Shown: piece by piece, positions 22,532-35,756 of the stretch
Numbering within the stretch: the first letter of the stretch is position 1
How the letters are laid out: every line of letters begins with the position of its first letter
NCBI RefSeq assembly: GCF_008831285.2
Contig: NC_045148.1
Location: forward strand, 16,036,802 to 16,100,801
Direction: 5' to 3'
Origin: Nymphaea colorata
Lineage: Eukaryota > Streptophyta > Magnoliopsida > Nymphaeales > Nymphaeaceae
DNA length: 64,000 bases
Made by a program: the position numbers and the translations under genes
The notes under the pieces: generated by a model
What the model was told of the DNA's origin: nothing
Seen by the model: the letters and a program-made list of their open reading frames with translations, nothing else
Database searches by the model: none

Positions 22532-23724
22532 TGGTATCAAAAAGGAAACTTGATTCACAGATCAGCTGCTCAACCAAACGTTTGTCTTGTCAGCTTAGGG
22601 TTGCAAATGGGTAGGATCTAGTTTAATGGCATTGTCAGTTTTCTTTGTATCGAATTACGTGTTTAGCTCTTCCAGATCTGACCCATTTGCAGATCTTATC
22701 CCACGCTCAGCAGTTAGTGCAAGGGACTTAACTGCATTGGGGTTTGTTTCTATCTAGAAAATGCAAATGGGTTGCATAGTCTTGGTTTTATCATATTCTG
22801 TCCCAATAATATTCCCTTAGTGGACATCAGAACGCATCCCTGACTATGTGAACTGTTCATGCCAAAGCTAACCCATATATTTTGTCACACACATGAAAGT
22901 TCTGTTCACATTAGACCAATAAGGATGAGCCATCTCGGTCCCATATTGAAGCAAAAATCATATGCGGAACCTGAAGTATAAAATTTGGCCAAACAAAGAT
23001 TATATCTATAATGTGCCTACGCTCTGTGTCTCAAGTAAGAGGAAGCAATGTACTAGTTGACGTGCAGTGTGGGTTCACCACAGACATCAAATGAACATTG
23101 GACCCTAGGGGCAGCCGGCAGGGGAAGGAAAAGGAGGTGGGGTGGCCATGGCTCGGAGATTTCCTTCCGCTCACCTCAAAGACTTTACCTTTTGGGTCAT
23201 GGGGATATGATGTTCAGAAGATTGCAGTGGGGGAATAGGATGAAAGGTGCAAAAATGTTGGACCAATTACAGAAGTAAGTATCGAGTTTGGAAACCTACA
23301 ATCCGGACTCTGATCCGCTGACTGTTAGATCAGGTCATGGGTTAAGGTATACTTGTCTTTTTGAACCAGAGAGCCAATTCGTGGCTATTCCTAAGTTGAT
23401 TAGCTCATCAACAAATGTTGTTTCCTAACTGTGAGCAGAATTTGTGCTTTATGTTGCTTCTCCTACTTGCCATCCGGAAGGAAAGAAGCTGAACTTGGGC
23501 ATTCGTCGAAATGAACTTCTGATTTAGATGTTTGAAACATCGGATCTCTCCGTCAACACCTTGTGATTTAGATTTGGTGTAGTAAGTTGAATACGACTTA
23601 CCATGCGGATATGACCGCAAGGGCCTTGACGCCCTGCAGAAGAAAGATGCAGCATGCTCATAACATAAGCTAGCTCTTCTAGTATGATTTGCGAGGGCGA
23701 CCTTGACTCTGGCCATAAGTCTTT

Positions 23725-24064
23725 TCATCTCATCCAAGGCCTGAACCCTCCTCTAAGGCCATGAACGTCTGTAATCCTGCCCACCAAAGCTATCAACCTC
23801 TTCCTGGGCTTTGGAGCCTCCTCGTCCATATTGAAGGAATCCAAAGAAAACAGGTCCCAACGTATGAGCATGCATCGTTCGAACTTCTCGGTGAAATCTG
23901 AGAGAACGAACTCGATGCCGTATATAGCGAGCAGCTTCTTCGTCAACGTCTAAAAAAGCACGAAAAATATCACCGCCATGTACATGGCCGGGGCAATGGC
24001 ATTCTCCCAGAGCCAAATGCTGATGGTGGTCTTTCCTCTGATATCTTTGTGCACTTGCATCATC
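23725..24064 (-). pseudogene. Possible decayed coding patch, unidentified
   Basis: On the minus strand one frame gives KTTISIWLWENAIAPAMYMA followed by a hydrophobic VIFFVLF and a stop. The next frame continues with KKLLAIYGIEFVLSDFTEKF and then FERCMLIRWDLFSLDSF and KPRKRLIALVGRITDVHGL. The composition looks protein-like, with one possible membrane segment, and a single frame change would link the parts. I do not recognise the family, and chance frames cannot be excluded. Confidence 0.2.
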
Positions 24065-27000
24065 TACCTGTTATCCCAACTTTGCTCAGTGGACCATGGC
24101 TAAACGGTCAGGGCCAGGTTCGGGTCGAAACGTTGAGGTCTGTTCGTGCGAGGTTCGATACAGGGATGGCCTTGGATATAGACTCTCAAAATTTGCCACT
24201 TATCTAAAGTGGGGTAGAATCCAATTCGCATCCGAATTAAAGTGCACCTTTTCTCTTACAAGTCTTGGCTTCCTTCTTTTCTGTGTTTATATCCATGCTA
24301 TGGATCTGCGGATCCAACTCTGCATCACTGTCTTCAAAACAAGGGTAGTAAGTGGCGGGTTGGATGTGGTTTGAGGGTTTCGAGCTTTGTATGGTAATGG
24401 ATTTGATTCTAATCTGACCTCCAGTGCATTTAGTTGCCCCTAAAATCGTCCGTATAGCCAAGAGAAACAATAAACTCTTTAGTTTTAGAATCCTTAAAAC
24501 ATTAATCTAGTTTGGTATCATAGTAAACTGCTTTTATAAATCAACTTTCTTAGGTTTTGATCTGTGTAGATTACATCCACTTGGTTAAACTTTGAGGTAA
24601 AAGAACTTGAAAACTTGATTTCGTTAAGGCACGTAATTCAACAGTACATTGTGCATTAACTACATTGCCTTTGATTCTTGTCTGCCATTAGAGGGTGAAG
24701 CATCTTTTGCAGAAGGGTCTTGTCGAACTGTTCATGGCTTCCCTTACTTTGAAGGCCATGTGCAGATTTTGTTTCAAACAGAAGATCAACTTTTCCTTTT
24801 CATGTTCCACCGAAACTACACCTTGAGAGGAGAAGCCTTGCCACTTGCACTGGTGCGTAAAACCATCTGGCGACTTTCTCATGCCCCCAAAGTAAAGACT
24901 AGTTCACCCTTGCTATCACAATGAAGCGATTCAATCACACAGAAAGGGTTTCCATCTGAAGCTTAAGTTGATCTCGTTTCTCTTTTCCTCAGTTGCATAC
25001 ATTGGCTCTCAAACACTATAAGCTCTGTTTGGCAGGCACTGTCCTCAAACCAAGCCAAGTTGCTGATTAATTTAGAAACGGAAACTCAAAACAGAAAATT
25101 TGGTTCCGATAATCAAGCAAGAACATGTTCTTGTGGTTCATTTGTCTCGTTTACCACCTCTGCACATGGTCTCCAGTCTCCACATGATCTGCAGAACTTG
25201 ACCAGGTCGATCTGAGTACGGTTACAAAGAACGAGACACAATGAAGTGCAGCATCAAGTTCTGCACTTGGTTACTACGATTAATGTCGGTGAAGCAATCC
25301 TTATAACAGTATACCAGATAAATCTATCTGTAACTTAGATTAAAGCATATACGCGGAATTTGGATTTCCAGCTTCCAATGTATCTTTTTTATTTTTAATT
25401 CACTTTATCAATGTATCTATGCACGTTGCTTTCCCTTGGAAAAAGAGGATTGCCAAAGTACTTCCTGGAAGCAACGAATATATACAGAAGCCAGCAAGTT
25501 GCAATATTTGAAGATTCATCCTGTCGACGTGTGCTAATCGTGGGAATAATTGTGGATTTAGGCTCATTAATCCTCCAGTTTACTTGTTCTAATTAAGCGA
25601 TTCTCGTCGTATTTTGCAAGTGTATCAGCTTGTTTTATTAGCAAGATTGGGATTAAAAAAATGTGCCCTTCAGTATTGAACAAGAAGAAAGCATCGTCTG
25701 CAATAAAATCGCTGATCAAATTAAATATCCAAAGAACTTGTCTAATTAGCGCATCTTACCTCATTAATTGCTTAGATCATGTGCCCTCTTATATATTGTT
25801 TTTGTGTTGTCTGGTAGAACTACCGAATGTTTTAAATTGAGCACTCCGATGATGTGGAAAAGTATCCAATAATCTTTTAAATAAGGATTACCACAAATTT
25901 CAAAGGGAATCTCATGTGAAGTTAAATTTGCATAATATCCACTAAGATTTGGTGCTCCGTCGATCCGATTTTATAGGAATTATATCATCAGGATACGTTC
26001 GGTAATGTGGTGCGGGCTCATTTTAGGTGGCCAACTTTATGTATGTGTCTGGCTCTTGAACTGACCTTCAGATTATTGGGTTTCCTAATATGAGCTTCAA
26101 GTTTTCTGGAAAACAGGAACCTGTCGGCACTGTTGTCTATTGACTCACATTAATTACGATAGTCAGTTAAATTCCAAAAAGTAGTAATCTCTTTCTAAAG
26201 TATTTTTCCTTTTCTTCAAGTCTATGTATATATATATATATAGGTCATAGATGATGAAATTTTATATATATTTTTAGTTACAACCCTCAAACTTGATTTC
26301 ATAGATTGTGTAATCTTTTTCAAGTTTAACTTTTTGTTGGGCTTATGTTAATGTTATTTTCTTTTCTCTCTCTCTTCCCCTACATTTTCAGTCACATTAA
26401 TAGAGAGAGAGATGGCGATAAAAGCCGGGGGTAATTGTTTAGATCTGCTGATTTCATGGATTTTTGTGCATATGTGTGCGTGTGCCATATTAGTTATTTT
26501 ATGTGTTTAAGTGTGTTGTTAGTCCTAACACATTTTGAGTGCAACTTGCACTTTTAAAATTCAAACAACTTGTATTGTGATGCACCATTTCTTGAGCTAG
26601 TTGTTGGAGGCTTTCCCCGGATTTGTATATTGTGAATGGATTTACTAATGGCAGTATACAAGTGAGGTCAAACTTAAAATACTGCCGCATTTGTAAAATA
26701 CCATATTGGTTTTCATTGCTGGAATTGTATAGTCCTTAGTGACTTCAGTTATGGAAGATTCTAATGAGGTCAAACCAAAAGTTTATTCACATAAATAGGA
26801 GACGAAATTTTAATACAGGGATGTGCCTTCCTCATGTCATGTCACAAAAATGTCATTAAGATGGATGGGCATTTTTTATTGCCCTTCTTTTAATCATCTG
26901 TGGTTGAGAATCCAGTGGGTGGAATATCATATGTTTCATCAAATATTAAAAAGCAGAAAGCATCTTTCTCTTTCTGTTACTTTCTTCCGCCATGACAGAT

Positions 27001-29652
27001 CTTTCTTAGGAGGCTACAAATTAAATGGGTCGTGGCTGACTTCACAACTTAGTTTTTGATTCATCAAAATTTAATGTGGAAGGCTTTGTCATTATTAAAG
27101 CTTCGAAATCTTGTGGACTTGTGTAAATGACGAAATCAACTTGCTAGAAGGATATGATTATGGGGCAATCCCGAAGGCAGTAAGAAGGTTATTCGATCCG
27201 GTATAAATATGTTCCAACCTGAAATATTACATCGATTATATTGATAATGTTACCGAAAGTTCAGAAAGAATTTATGTTACAAACTTGTTCACGTTCTTAC
27301 AGCACAATCTCTTCAATATAATATGGCTACTTGTGAAGTAACAATTGACCGAAAGTTAACATAATCGGAGCCAAACAATTCGATTTCTTCTGGATGAGGA
27401 CGCCACCAAGACGTTCGTTGAAATCAACAAATGGAGGATCATGTCGCCGTTCGCTGCGTACCACTAATCCTGGAGGTTGAAGACGAAGCATATTGCAGAG
27501 CTCCCGTAGATAATAAGAACAGTTTGTTACTATTTCATAAATTTCCTTCAAATATCAAAAACACCTTAATATTACTGTGTCTTGTGAATCTACGGTAATT
27601 TTTGGTGTAGTTTAATAACACAGTATTACTATTATCAAACAACTCTTTCTTTTTGAGTTTAAGCCGCGGCAATTTTTTGGCTTCTATATTGCAAGTTCTG
27701 TGGAGCTTAAGGCTAATCAGAACAGTGCTCTTTGACCTATCTGAATTGGCAAAATTAATGTACAATCTGCTTCGTCTAGATGTCCATCATAAACACTGAC
27801 TAACCTGATCTTCATTTTAAGGCTTCATTCGTGTTTGATTGCAGGTGAAACTTGTATGCGCCCGAGCGAGCAATGTTCTTCCTTGATGCAAGCAGAGGAT
27901 AGGTGTTCTCGAGGAGAAAGTTTTAAAGTTATTCGCCTTCCTCTTTGTCCATTCAAACACGTCTTTAGTTATAATCGGGTTGGGTTTGGAGCCGAAGCGA
28001 CTTATGACTGGCAGAGTCTTGGGTGCAGCGTGGTCTGGCACCCAGTTTTCCTGGGAAAGCGGTAGCCGGTAGGTCCCCAAGGTGGAAAGGTCCATAGCAA
28101 TCTCCAACACAGGGGGCACCGTAAAGGACCCCATGCTGGCCGGCCCCATACCGCAGCCGCGGGAAACTCCAATCAAAATCTGGGTGTGAACCTTGATTCT
28201 TTGAACCAAAACCAGAAAAGGAAAAAAAGAAAAAAAGAGAAGTGAAAGCATGGTTGTTCACGTCAGAGGGAGGTGCCTTCACGGCCATTCATGGCAGCGA
28301 TGGACGGTTGAAGGAAGCCACCTTGAAAATTGGCCTGTTGCCTGGCAGGCTTATCCCTTATGGGGAAAGCTGCCGGAGTTTTTCTGCTTAAAAGGGGCTC
28401 CCTTTTACTGCAAGAGGCCAAGCATGAAGGGCCCCGTCCTTTTTCTTTGTTTTCTTCTTCTGGGTAGGAATAAAAACTAGAGAGAGATAGGAGAAGAGGT
28501 GGGTTCTTGTTAGGAAGGCAGCAACTAGGAAGGGGAGCCAGCCAACCCACAATTTTGGGGGATTCTTCTCCTCTTTGGGGAGTTTCCCTTATCTGTTGGC
28601 ATTTTACATGGGGATCTGAGATTTTGAGGGGCTTTTGTATTTTATAGGCCTCGACGTCTCTTCGGCCTTTCCCTGGGGCTTCCCAGTCTGAGAAGGTCAG
28701 GAAGAAGGGCTGCGAATGGGCGGTGCCTCTGGCCCTCATAATTGCAGAACAGTCTTTGAAAACAGACCTTTTGGGAGCCTGTGTCCCGGAAGGAACCTGA
28801 AGCTGAAGTTGGATACTTTGAACTTTGGAGCAGAGTCGACGCCCTTGCCAAGCACTTAACGCAGCAGGTTCCATTGTAGAGCTCTTGACATTCGTTCTCG
28901 AAAGTCCGAAACTTGAGAGAAGTGTGTTACTGTTACCGACTTGAGAATTCTTTCCTCTTTGGCAGTTGGCACGGAGGTTTAAACTCTTAAGCGACTGGTT
29001 CAAAGCATGTAATCGCAATTGTTTAGAGCTTCCAATTGGAATAAGAACATAAAATGGGCCCGAGTCCTGATCCCAACGAGCCATGCTTCAAGTTCTGTCT
29101 GTATGCATTAACAAGACTGCAATGAACAGCAGTCCAAACTTGCAAGACAACCGCTTCAACTATAACCTGACATAATATATGGTTATAAATGCGCAAACAA
29201 TATGAAAATTTGCACGAACCATAGCTGAAGGAAGTCGATGCGAACTCTCCATTAACTTAAGACCCAAGTTTGCAAAACTCACGTTCAGGAAATTCAAAAC
29301 AATATTCTTGCTTGTTAATGGCTGGATTACGTGGTCAAGGAAACAAAAATTCAGCCTGTACGCTGTAAATCTGCCAATGCAGGAAACAAAAATTCATGAA
29401 CTATCAAAAAGGCTTTCACAAATTTCTTTTCTTTTAAAAGATGAGAATCAATCCGGCGGCTTAATTATCCCTTCATGCCCCTCGTTCTCATCTAACAAGC
29501 ATATTTTCATCTGTATGACGGCAGCTAGACGATCAATGATGTTGATCAGTGAAGCTACTGTAGGTGAGAAACGTTCAAACTGATAAAACTTATTTTCATG
29601 TCAAGTTCATGTTATACATCGTTAGCGCTTCTGCTTCGAGATGTTGCTTTCC

Positions 29653-29672
29653 GAGAGAGAGAGAGAGAGAGA
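29653..29672. repeat. (GA)n microsatellite
   Basis: About ten GA units in spacer DNA. Confidence 0.9.
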
Positions 29673-30824
29673 TACAAACAAACACCATGAAACTAAAAGC
29701 TCCCAATCAAAGGGAAGGGTGAAAGGGACATGCTGCATCCCCCCACAGACCACAGTTCTCTCCTCTTTCTTTATCTCCAGATAAGGACTCGAGGAACGCC
29801 AAAACAGAATGGAATTAAAAGGAAAACTAAGCACCATCATCCAAAGGAAAGCTGCAGTTCAAAAGCCTCCTAGATTTACTTCCTGTTTCTATCAGGATTC
29901 TGGGACAACGCCTTCTTCTCCTAAACCATAAAAGAACTCCCCCCACCGGCAGCAACCCTTCTATTTTCTGCAAAATCCCCTGCAAAACCGCACCCCGGCG
30001 CCAGTAACATATTCGCCAGGACGAAAATATCAAATCATTTTGTCAACATATTCCGAGTAGGCATTTTTTTTTCTACAAAGTTCCCTTCCATATCTACCGC
30101 TACGAACACATCACCTACAATTATTCAGCTCTTCGATTATAAACTAATTAGAGAGATGGAAACAGGGCAGAAACTTCGCTGAGCCAAAAAATGAAGTGCC
30201 AAAAGGATCTAAGACGTGGTCAATCTTAATTTAAAACTAAGCACCCGTTTATGCTTGGCAGTAGACCGCAGAGCCTGATTAATTGTGGTTTTATTTAGAG
30301 ATCGTTCCGAAGTTCTTCACAGGAATCCAAGCGATAAGAGTGTGGCCAACACGGTCTAGCTGTGACTGATATTTAAATAAAGCCCGAGAATTTACTATTG
30401 CCTGGTTGACGCGAGTTTGATAGAATCATCCATAATTAGCCCGAAGATTGGCGGTTGCACCATAATTATCGATCTACTGCCCACAAATCTGTAATCAAGC
30501 GAAAGAAAAAGAAAAGGAAGTGTTGAAAGAACAAATATTTTCTATTCCCCATATATATCCGTTATTGCTCTTACAGGTTATTTCCTTTCTTTTGAACAAA
30601 GAAAAAAAAACAAGGGTGAGGAAGAAGAAAATTAAAAATGAAGAAAATTAAAGAGGTAAAACTCTAAGTTCCTGGAGTATATGAACAATAAAAAGGCTCT
30701 GTGCTCTATCTAATTCACAAGATTTTCCTTTCCCTTTTTTGATGATGGGTAAACTAAACATCCCCCGTGATGCCGACGAACAAAGCCGCAAAATCAAAAC
30801 CCGGAAAGCACAAACCGACCCGCT

Positions 30825-31812
30825 TCAAGCCGGCAACTCGAGCCCAAGAGACGCCTGGAACTCGGGCTCCTTGGGCGCTTGATGGTGGTGCTCGTGACCG
30901 TCGTCGTCGTCGGAACGGGAGACCGGCTCGAACCCCAGAGTGAGCTCGAGCGTCACGTCACCGTCGCCGCCGAACCCCTCCTCGTCGGACGGCTCCTGCT
31001 TGGGCTCCCGCTCATGGTCCGCCTGGCAGAGGAGAGACGCCTCCACCGTCTCGTTCGAGAACATGCTGTCCGTCTCCGCCTCGCCGTTCTGCTCGGAGTG
31101 GCTGGAGGACTCGCTGGACGCGCGGTCCAAACCGTCGGTGTAGCACCTGCGCCAGCTGAGGTTGCAGACTTCCGCGGAGTTGGCCACCGTCTCGGGATCG
31201 ACGGCCGTCGAGTCGGTCTTGGGCCTGGCCTTGCCGGAACGCTTGAACCGGTTCCGGCTCTTGACCTTGTGCAAATCAGCCAGCGCAGCCGCGTTCTCCG
31301 CCTTGGCGACGTGTCGGATATCGTAGGCCTTCAGGGGGCCGGGGTTAGCCGCCGACTCGGAGGAGATCTGAACGATGGGCGCACCCTTCAGGACGGCGTC
31401 GACCGCTGCCTGGCAGAGCTGCCAGCTCCCCGACCAGAGCAGACCCACCGAGCCGTAAATCGGGTTGACGATCCTCCCACAGGCCTCGTACAAAAGCGAC
31501 CTAAAGATGGCTGCACCATAATATATACGGCCCGTCGAGTCAGCACCACATCGCCGGAAAACAGTAGACGCCACAAACAATAAAAAAAAAAAAAAAAAAA
31601 AAGAGGAGGAAAGTGGAAGTACCAGGACGAAGGTGCTCGGGGCCGGCATTGATGAGGTTCATGAGCCCGGCTCGGCCGTAGAACTTGGCCAGGAAGACGG
31701 TGGCATTTGCCTGAGACTCGGGGCTCTTGATCCACTGAAGACACGGCCTTATGCTGCAGTTCTCGCTGCACCCCTTGCGGAGGACTCGGCACCCGTTGCA
31801 GCTCATCCTCAT
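30825..31812 (-). CDS. Class II LOB-domain (LBD) transcription factor, LBD37-42 clade
   Basis: Exons (minus strand) 31812-31623 and 31510-30825 join to 291 residues. The start [19 protein letters not shown] carries the LOB zinc-binding block C-x2-C-x6-C-x3-C (Cys 5, 8, 15, 19). It is followed by [31 protein letters not shown], and after the intron [20 protein letters not shown]. These residues are typical of class II LBD proteins, which lack the class I leucine-zipper pattern. The C-terminal half is acidic and Ser-rich and ends with two LxLxL motifs, LELTL (251-255) and LGLEL (285-289), the form of EAR repression motifs. Known class II members (LBD37-39) repress nitrogen-responsive and anthocyanin genes; LBD40-42 are less defined. 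I infer a nuclear DNA-binding repressor. The residue pattern feels closest to LBD40-42, but the exact orthologue is not set. The 5' leader is strongly CT-rich on the coding strand. Confidence 0.95.
31511..31622 (-). other. Intron of the LBD gene with long poly-T tract
   Basis: The donor CCTG|GTACTT and acceptor GGTGCAG|CCATC rejoin LRP and AIFRSLL, the conserved place where LBD genes carry their intron. The 112-base intron holds an uninterrupted run of about 20 T (coding strand) near 31582-31601, close to the donor rather than the acceptor. Confidence 0.9.
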
Positions 31813-31964
31813 GGTGGCTGACTCTTAATGAAACCACACTCGCTCGAGGAAGAAGACGAAGAAGAAGAGAAACAGAGGAGTTGGGAGGGGAAGGGATGTC
31901 TGCCTTGTGATCCTTCGGAGAAGGCGAAACTAGTAAATGGTGGGAGAGTGCGGGAGGGGAGGCT

Positions 31965-31975
31965 CATATTTATGT
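31965..31975 (-). promoter_or_regulatory. Possible TATA box of the LBD gene
   Basis: The coding strand reads CATAAATATG about 155 bases upstream of the start codon. Between it and the ATG lies a CT-rich leader, a common plant core promoter layout. The assignment rests on position and motif only. Confidence 0.4.
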
Positions 31976-33456
31976 TGGAGATATTTGCCGTGGGTTTTGC
32001 GAGACTGCCGTGGTTTCCCCGAGTTTGATGGTATAAAAAAATAATGGGGCGGACTGTTGTGCCTTTGTTGTTGTAGAGAGGAGAAGGGGGAGAAGATCAG
32101 AGAAAGAGGCCGGGCTCTTTGACTTGCCGGTCAAGTTACCGGAGTGCCCTTCTATGCGGTTTCTGCTACGCCCACCGGCTGTGCTTACTTTATTAGCTCC
32201 GGCCATTAGTTTATTCGCCTAATCTTACTTGGGATGGAGTTCTAGAGGGCGGTTAGTGTGCAACACGATGATCCTGCTAAGCTGGCTCCCCTCTTCTTCA
32301 CTGGTTTTGGGATCGAGGACGACCGGTCAAGGAAAACGATTCCGCACCTTCTTTTCACCTCGGCCATGCCGTCGTGTAAAAAAATTTCTCCAATTCGTTA
32401 GGCAAATTTTGACTCGCTGGCTTTCCTTCGCCCTTTTCGTACCTAAGTTGCTTCGATTACTTGAACAGAGATCGACCGCCTTATTCTTCCGATCAACTGA
32501 TCGGAGCTCCGGTGGGTTTTCCATCAAGTGTTCCATTCGCACCACACAAAAGACATCAATCCTAGGCTTTTGCAACTATGAATCGGCAAGAATTACGGCT
32601 ACCAACAACAGATTTTTTCTCGTTTTACATGGTTGTGCTAGCCATTTCTTAAAACACATATAAATATCGATCCGAATGTTTACTAGCGTCATTCAAGATT
32701 CATTTCAGAACAGTACTTGAGTTTTAAATTGTTCCCGTACGAGCAATAACAACATCTCGTACCATCGTCATTACTGGTACGTCCTTCTGCCACCTTTGGC
32801 CTGAACCTTCGAACTCGTAAACCACAATGACCATCACGTTCTTCTCTTGTTCTTGTAAGGGACTCCATTAAAGTTAGATCAAATTCGTAAGCTCTTTTAT
32901 TATATTTTGTTGTCCATTCATTATCTCCAAGTTTTGATTTATTTTACTCGGGATGTTTTTGGCCCCCACATTGGTGGTGAAACTGTGAGCGAGAGAGCGG
33001 CAAAAAACGGGTCAAAGGCTCGGAGGGCAGCCCGGTCAAATTGGTTGAGTCGGCGGGGCAGAGCCCAAACCATGGGACTCGATGCCGAAAACGATGGCAA
33101 GAGGACACGGACGTCATTTCGCGGCACTCACCGGGGGCAGCAGCGACAAATTGGGACTTCCGAATGCCAGGTGTAGGGGGCCATGCAGGAGGATCCAAAT
33201 CGGCACAAGGGAGTTTCAACGGCGGCCACGTGTCCAGCTCCCCCGGATCATACACTGCGGGCGGGTCCCCACGTAAACCCAGACCCGGTTCCCGGTTTTC
33301 AGGAAAAAGGATGCGAAGTCGCTCACCGTCCGGTTTCCGGCTTTTCTTTTTTTTTTCTTCTTCTTTTTTAATTTTTACTCCGAGCAACGAAACCGCTTTT
33401 GCGGGTCCCACGCAGCCTCTGTGGGCGCCGCAGGGGACTCGCCAGTGGTTTTGGGA

Positions 33457-33484
<28 letters not shown>
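33457..33484. repeat. (AT)n microsatellite
   Basis: Uninterrupted AT dinucleotides in spacer DNA upstream of the LBD gene. Confidence 0.9.
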
Positions 33485-33489
<5 letters not shown>

Positions 33490-35687
33490 GCTTATCCTAA
33501 TCACCCGACGTTTCACAATCCCCCAAGTATTTCGTTTTTCGATTTTTTACATTTTTTTAGAGAGAAAGAAAGGAAGGCTCAAAAAATAATTTATTCATCT
33601 TTTTGGATTCTATAAGAAATCTCCGCCCCCACCACGTATTTGGGGTTTAGTAGAACTTTAATTTAGTCCGAGTAAAAAATTGGATCATTCCTTAAGACGA
33701 CCTTATGCCTCTAGAATTCCCGAAAGGGACTCCTTCGGTGAGGCTTCCTGGAATACACATTCTAGCTCTAGAGTGCACCGGTAGAGAAAGTTTGCATGCA
33801 TACTTTGCAGGATTGGCTTTGGGGGTTTCGACTAAATGAATCACACGATAAAAACATATGCTAGGTTTTTTCCGGACAGGGAAATCCATGACCAAAATCA
33901 ATAAACCATGATCAAGAACTGATTTGAAGTTTTGTGAAAAGATAAAAACAGTATGTAAAGTGCAAACTTTTCCGTTTCTCTGCCGGCTTCATCGAAGGAA
34001 ATGTCGATAACAAAAATGGTTTCTCGATGCGTGAGACTTCATTAGAGAAACGAATTAAAATATGTCATTCGAAGTACAGGAGCACGTAAAAATATGAGGC
34101 TTCCCCTTCAATATTTATTAAGACCACATGAACCACCACAAGATTCTACGTGATCACGGTAAACCGTATAAAGGGTCGAGGGATTTGCTTTTCTTTTTCC
34201 TCTCAACTCCACCGAATCCGATTTGAATCCGATACCTTACTTCTATGCCCTTAACCTGTCATTCATGACATGATCGAAGCTGCAGGAATTGGAGACGCAA
34301 TACGATCAGGTTCATGCATCGTGTTTCAGGATGAGTCTCCGAGGAACAATGAAGCGCAGCGCCGAGTGCAGAAGAATTTCATGGAGTTCGAAGGTTCTCC
34401 AAAGAAAACAGTTGCAGATCTATCTTCTCGGGGAGAAGAGGAGGGTTATAATAAAGCAAAAGCAGGAGAGAGATGATTCTGCTGAACATCCCTCTTCCTT
34501 CTTACCCTTCCAGCCGATTACTGTGAAAAAGGAAGACGCCAAAAAAGAATTGGAAAAGAGAGAGAGAGGGAATACTGCCGCCGAGTTTTAGGACGGTCGC
34601 GGAATTTGGCGGAAAACGACGCCGCTTCCTCCTCCACTATTTTTTTAATGGAAAGACGTCTCCCCATTTCCGGACGCCATTAAAAAACCAGTGGGAGCGA
34701 GTGGGGGCCGCCTCCATCCCCTACAACTTGGGAGGCGTCTTGAATGGTTCATCTTCTTTTCCCTTCCTCCCCACTTGGGCCATGGCTTGCTCCCCTCCTT
34801 TTCCAATAAATATCTGTTCAGTTTTTTTTAAATCGTTTTGGGAGACGATCGATTATATTAAAGAGGTTGGAAAAATCAGAGGCCGCAAGTGGGGAGCTCC
34901 CAACCGCGCGTGGCCTCTGAATTGATTCTGTGGGAAGAAGAAGAAGGGAAGGGAAAGGGAGAAGAAGGGGAGTTGACGATCGGCCTTTCGTATGCGATGA
35001 CGTCGCCACGGTACTTCGGAAGTCGTCCATCTCTCTCTCTCTTGATTTCACGGCCGATGTTTTTGCACTACCGGCTGTTTTGGAGCGAGGAATACGCTAC
35101 GGTTCTGAGGGACCCGCCGCACAAACCCCTCTCTTTGGGCCGTCAAATGGGATCCGGACTTCCTTTCCTGGTTAGTCGACTTCGAAGTCCATTGGGGCTG
35201 CCCCGCCCACATTTAGGGATGTTAACGGATCTGATTTGGATTGGATACATCTTTAATTATATCCATTTTTTTCAGACATTTCCAATTCAGATATTCATAT
35301 ATTTGGATTTCCGATATTCGCTGCTTAACATTTTATAAATGTTTCCTTTGTTCGATGAAACATTTATACATGTTCACCAAGCCCACGTGAAATCAACGAC
35401 CTAAACGACCTAATGTATGATGACATCCGTAAGGCGGGCTTGGAAGACTTCTCATTTTTTATTTTTTTACCTCTGTTAAACCTATGAAAGGGTGAAAAAC
35501 CGCAAAAACAAACAGACCATAATGTCAAACATTATTATTGAACAAGTTTCATTCAATGGAGAACAGACACAAGATTCATTTTTAACTTCTCAAAATGCTG
35601 AACATATCAACCCCCCATGCAGCCAAGTCAAAACATCTCCACTCGTGAAATTTTAACTGAATTGTACATACAACCCAACTAAATTAG

Positions 35688-35690
<3 letters not shown>

Positions 35691-35756
<66 letters not shown>
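35691..35756. repeat. Compound microsatellite (TA)n(GA)n
   Basis: A TA tract (35691-35720) passes directly into a GA tract (35721-35756). It has the same compound form as the (CT)(AT) tract near 1.85 kb, read on the other strand. Confidence 0.95.

Larger units (their letters stand above)
22546..30824. other. Spacer with at most decayed coding traces
   Basis: No intact gene recognised. The minus strand at about 23720-24064 reads a coding-like mix of frames (listed separately). A 273-residue minus-strand frame at 28263-29084 shows no known motif and has low-complexity ends. A (GA)n tract is at 29653-29672. The stretch 30500-30824 would include the 3' UTR of the LBD gene, which reads leftward. 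Confidence 0.45.

Noticed and set aside
28263-29084. 273-residue open frame on the minus strand
   Set aside because: Long by chance standards but no recognisable domain, low-complexity ends and overlapping frames on the same strand of similar quality. Not reported as a gene without transcript support.
30879-31583. 234-residue frame on the plus strand
   Set aside because: It is the antisense of the LBD second exon. GC-rich coding sequence often leaves the opposite strand open.
33041-33589. 182-residue frame on the plus strand
   Set aside because: Runs through a (TA)n microsatellite and low-complexity sequence, with no known motif and a competing minus-strand frame.
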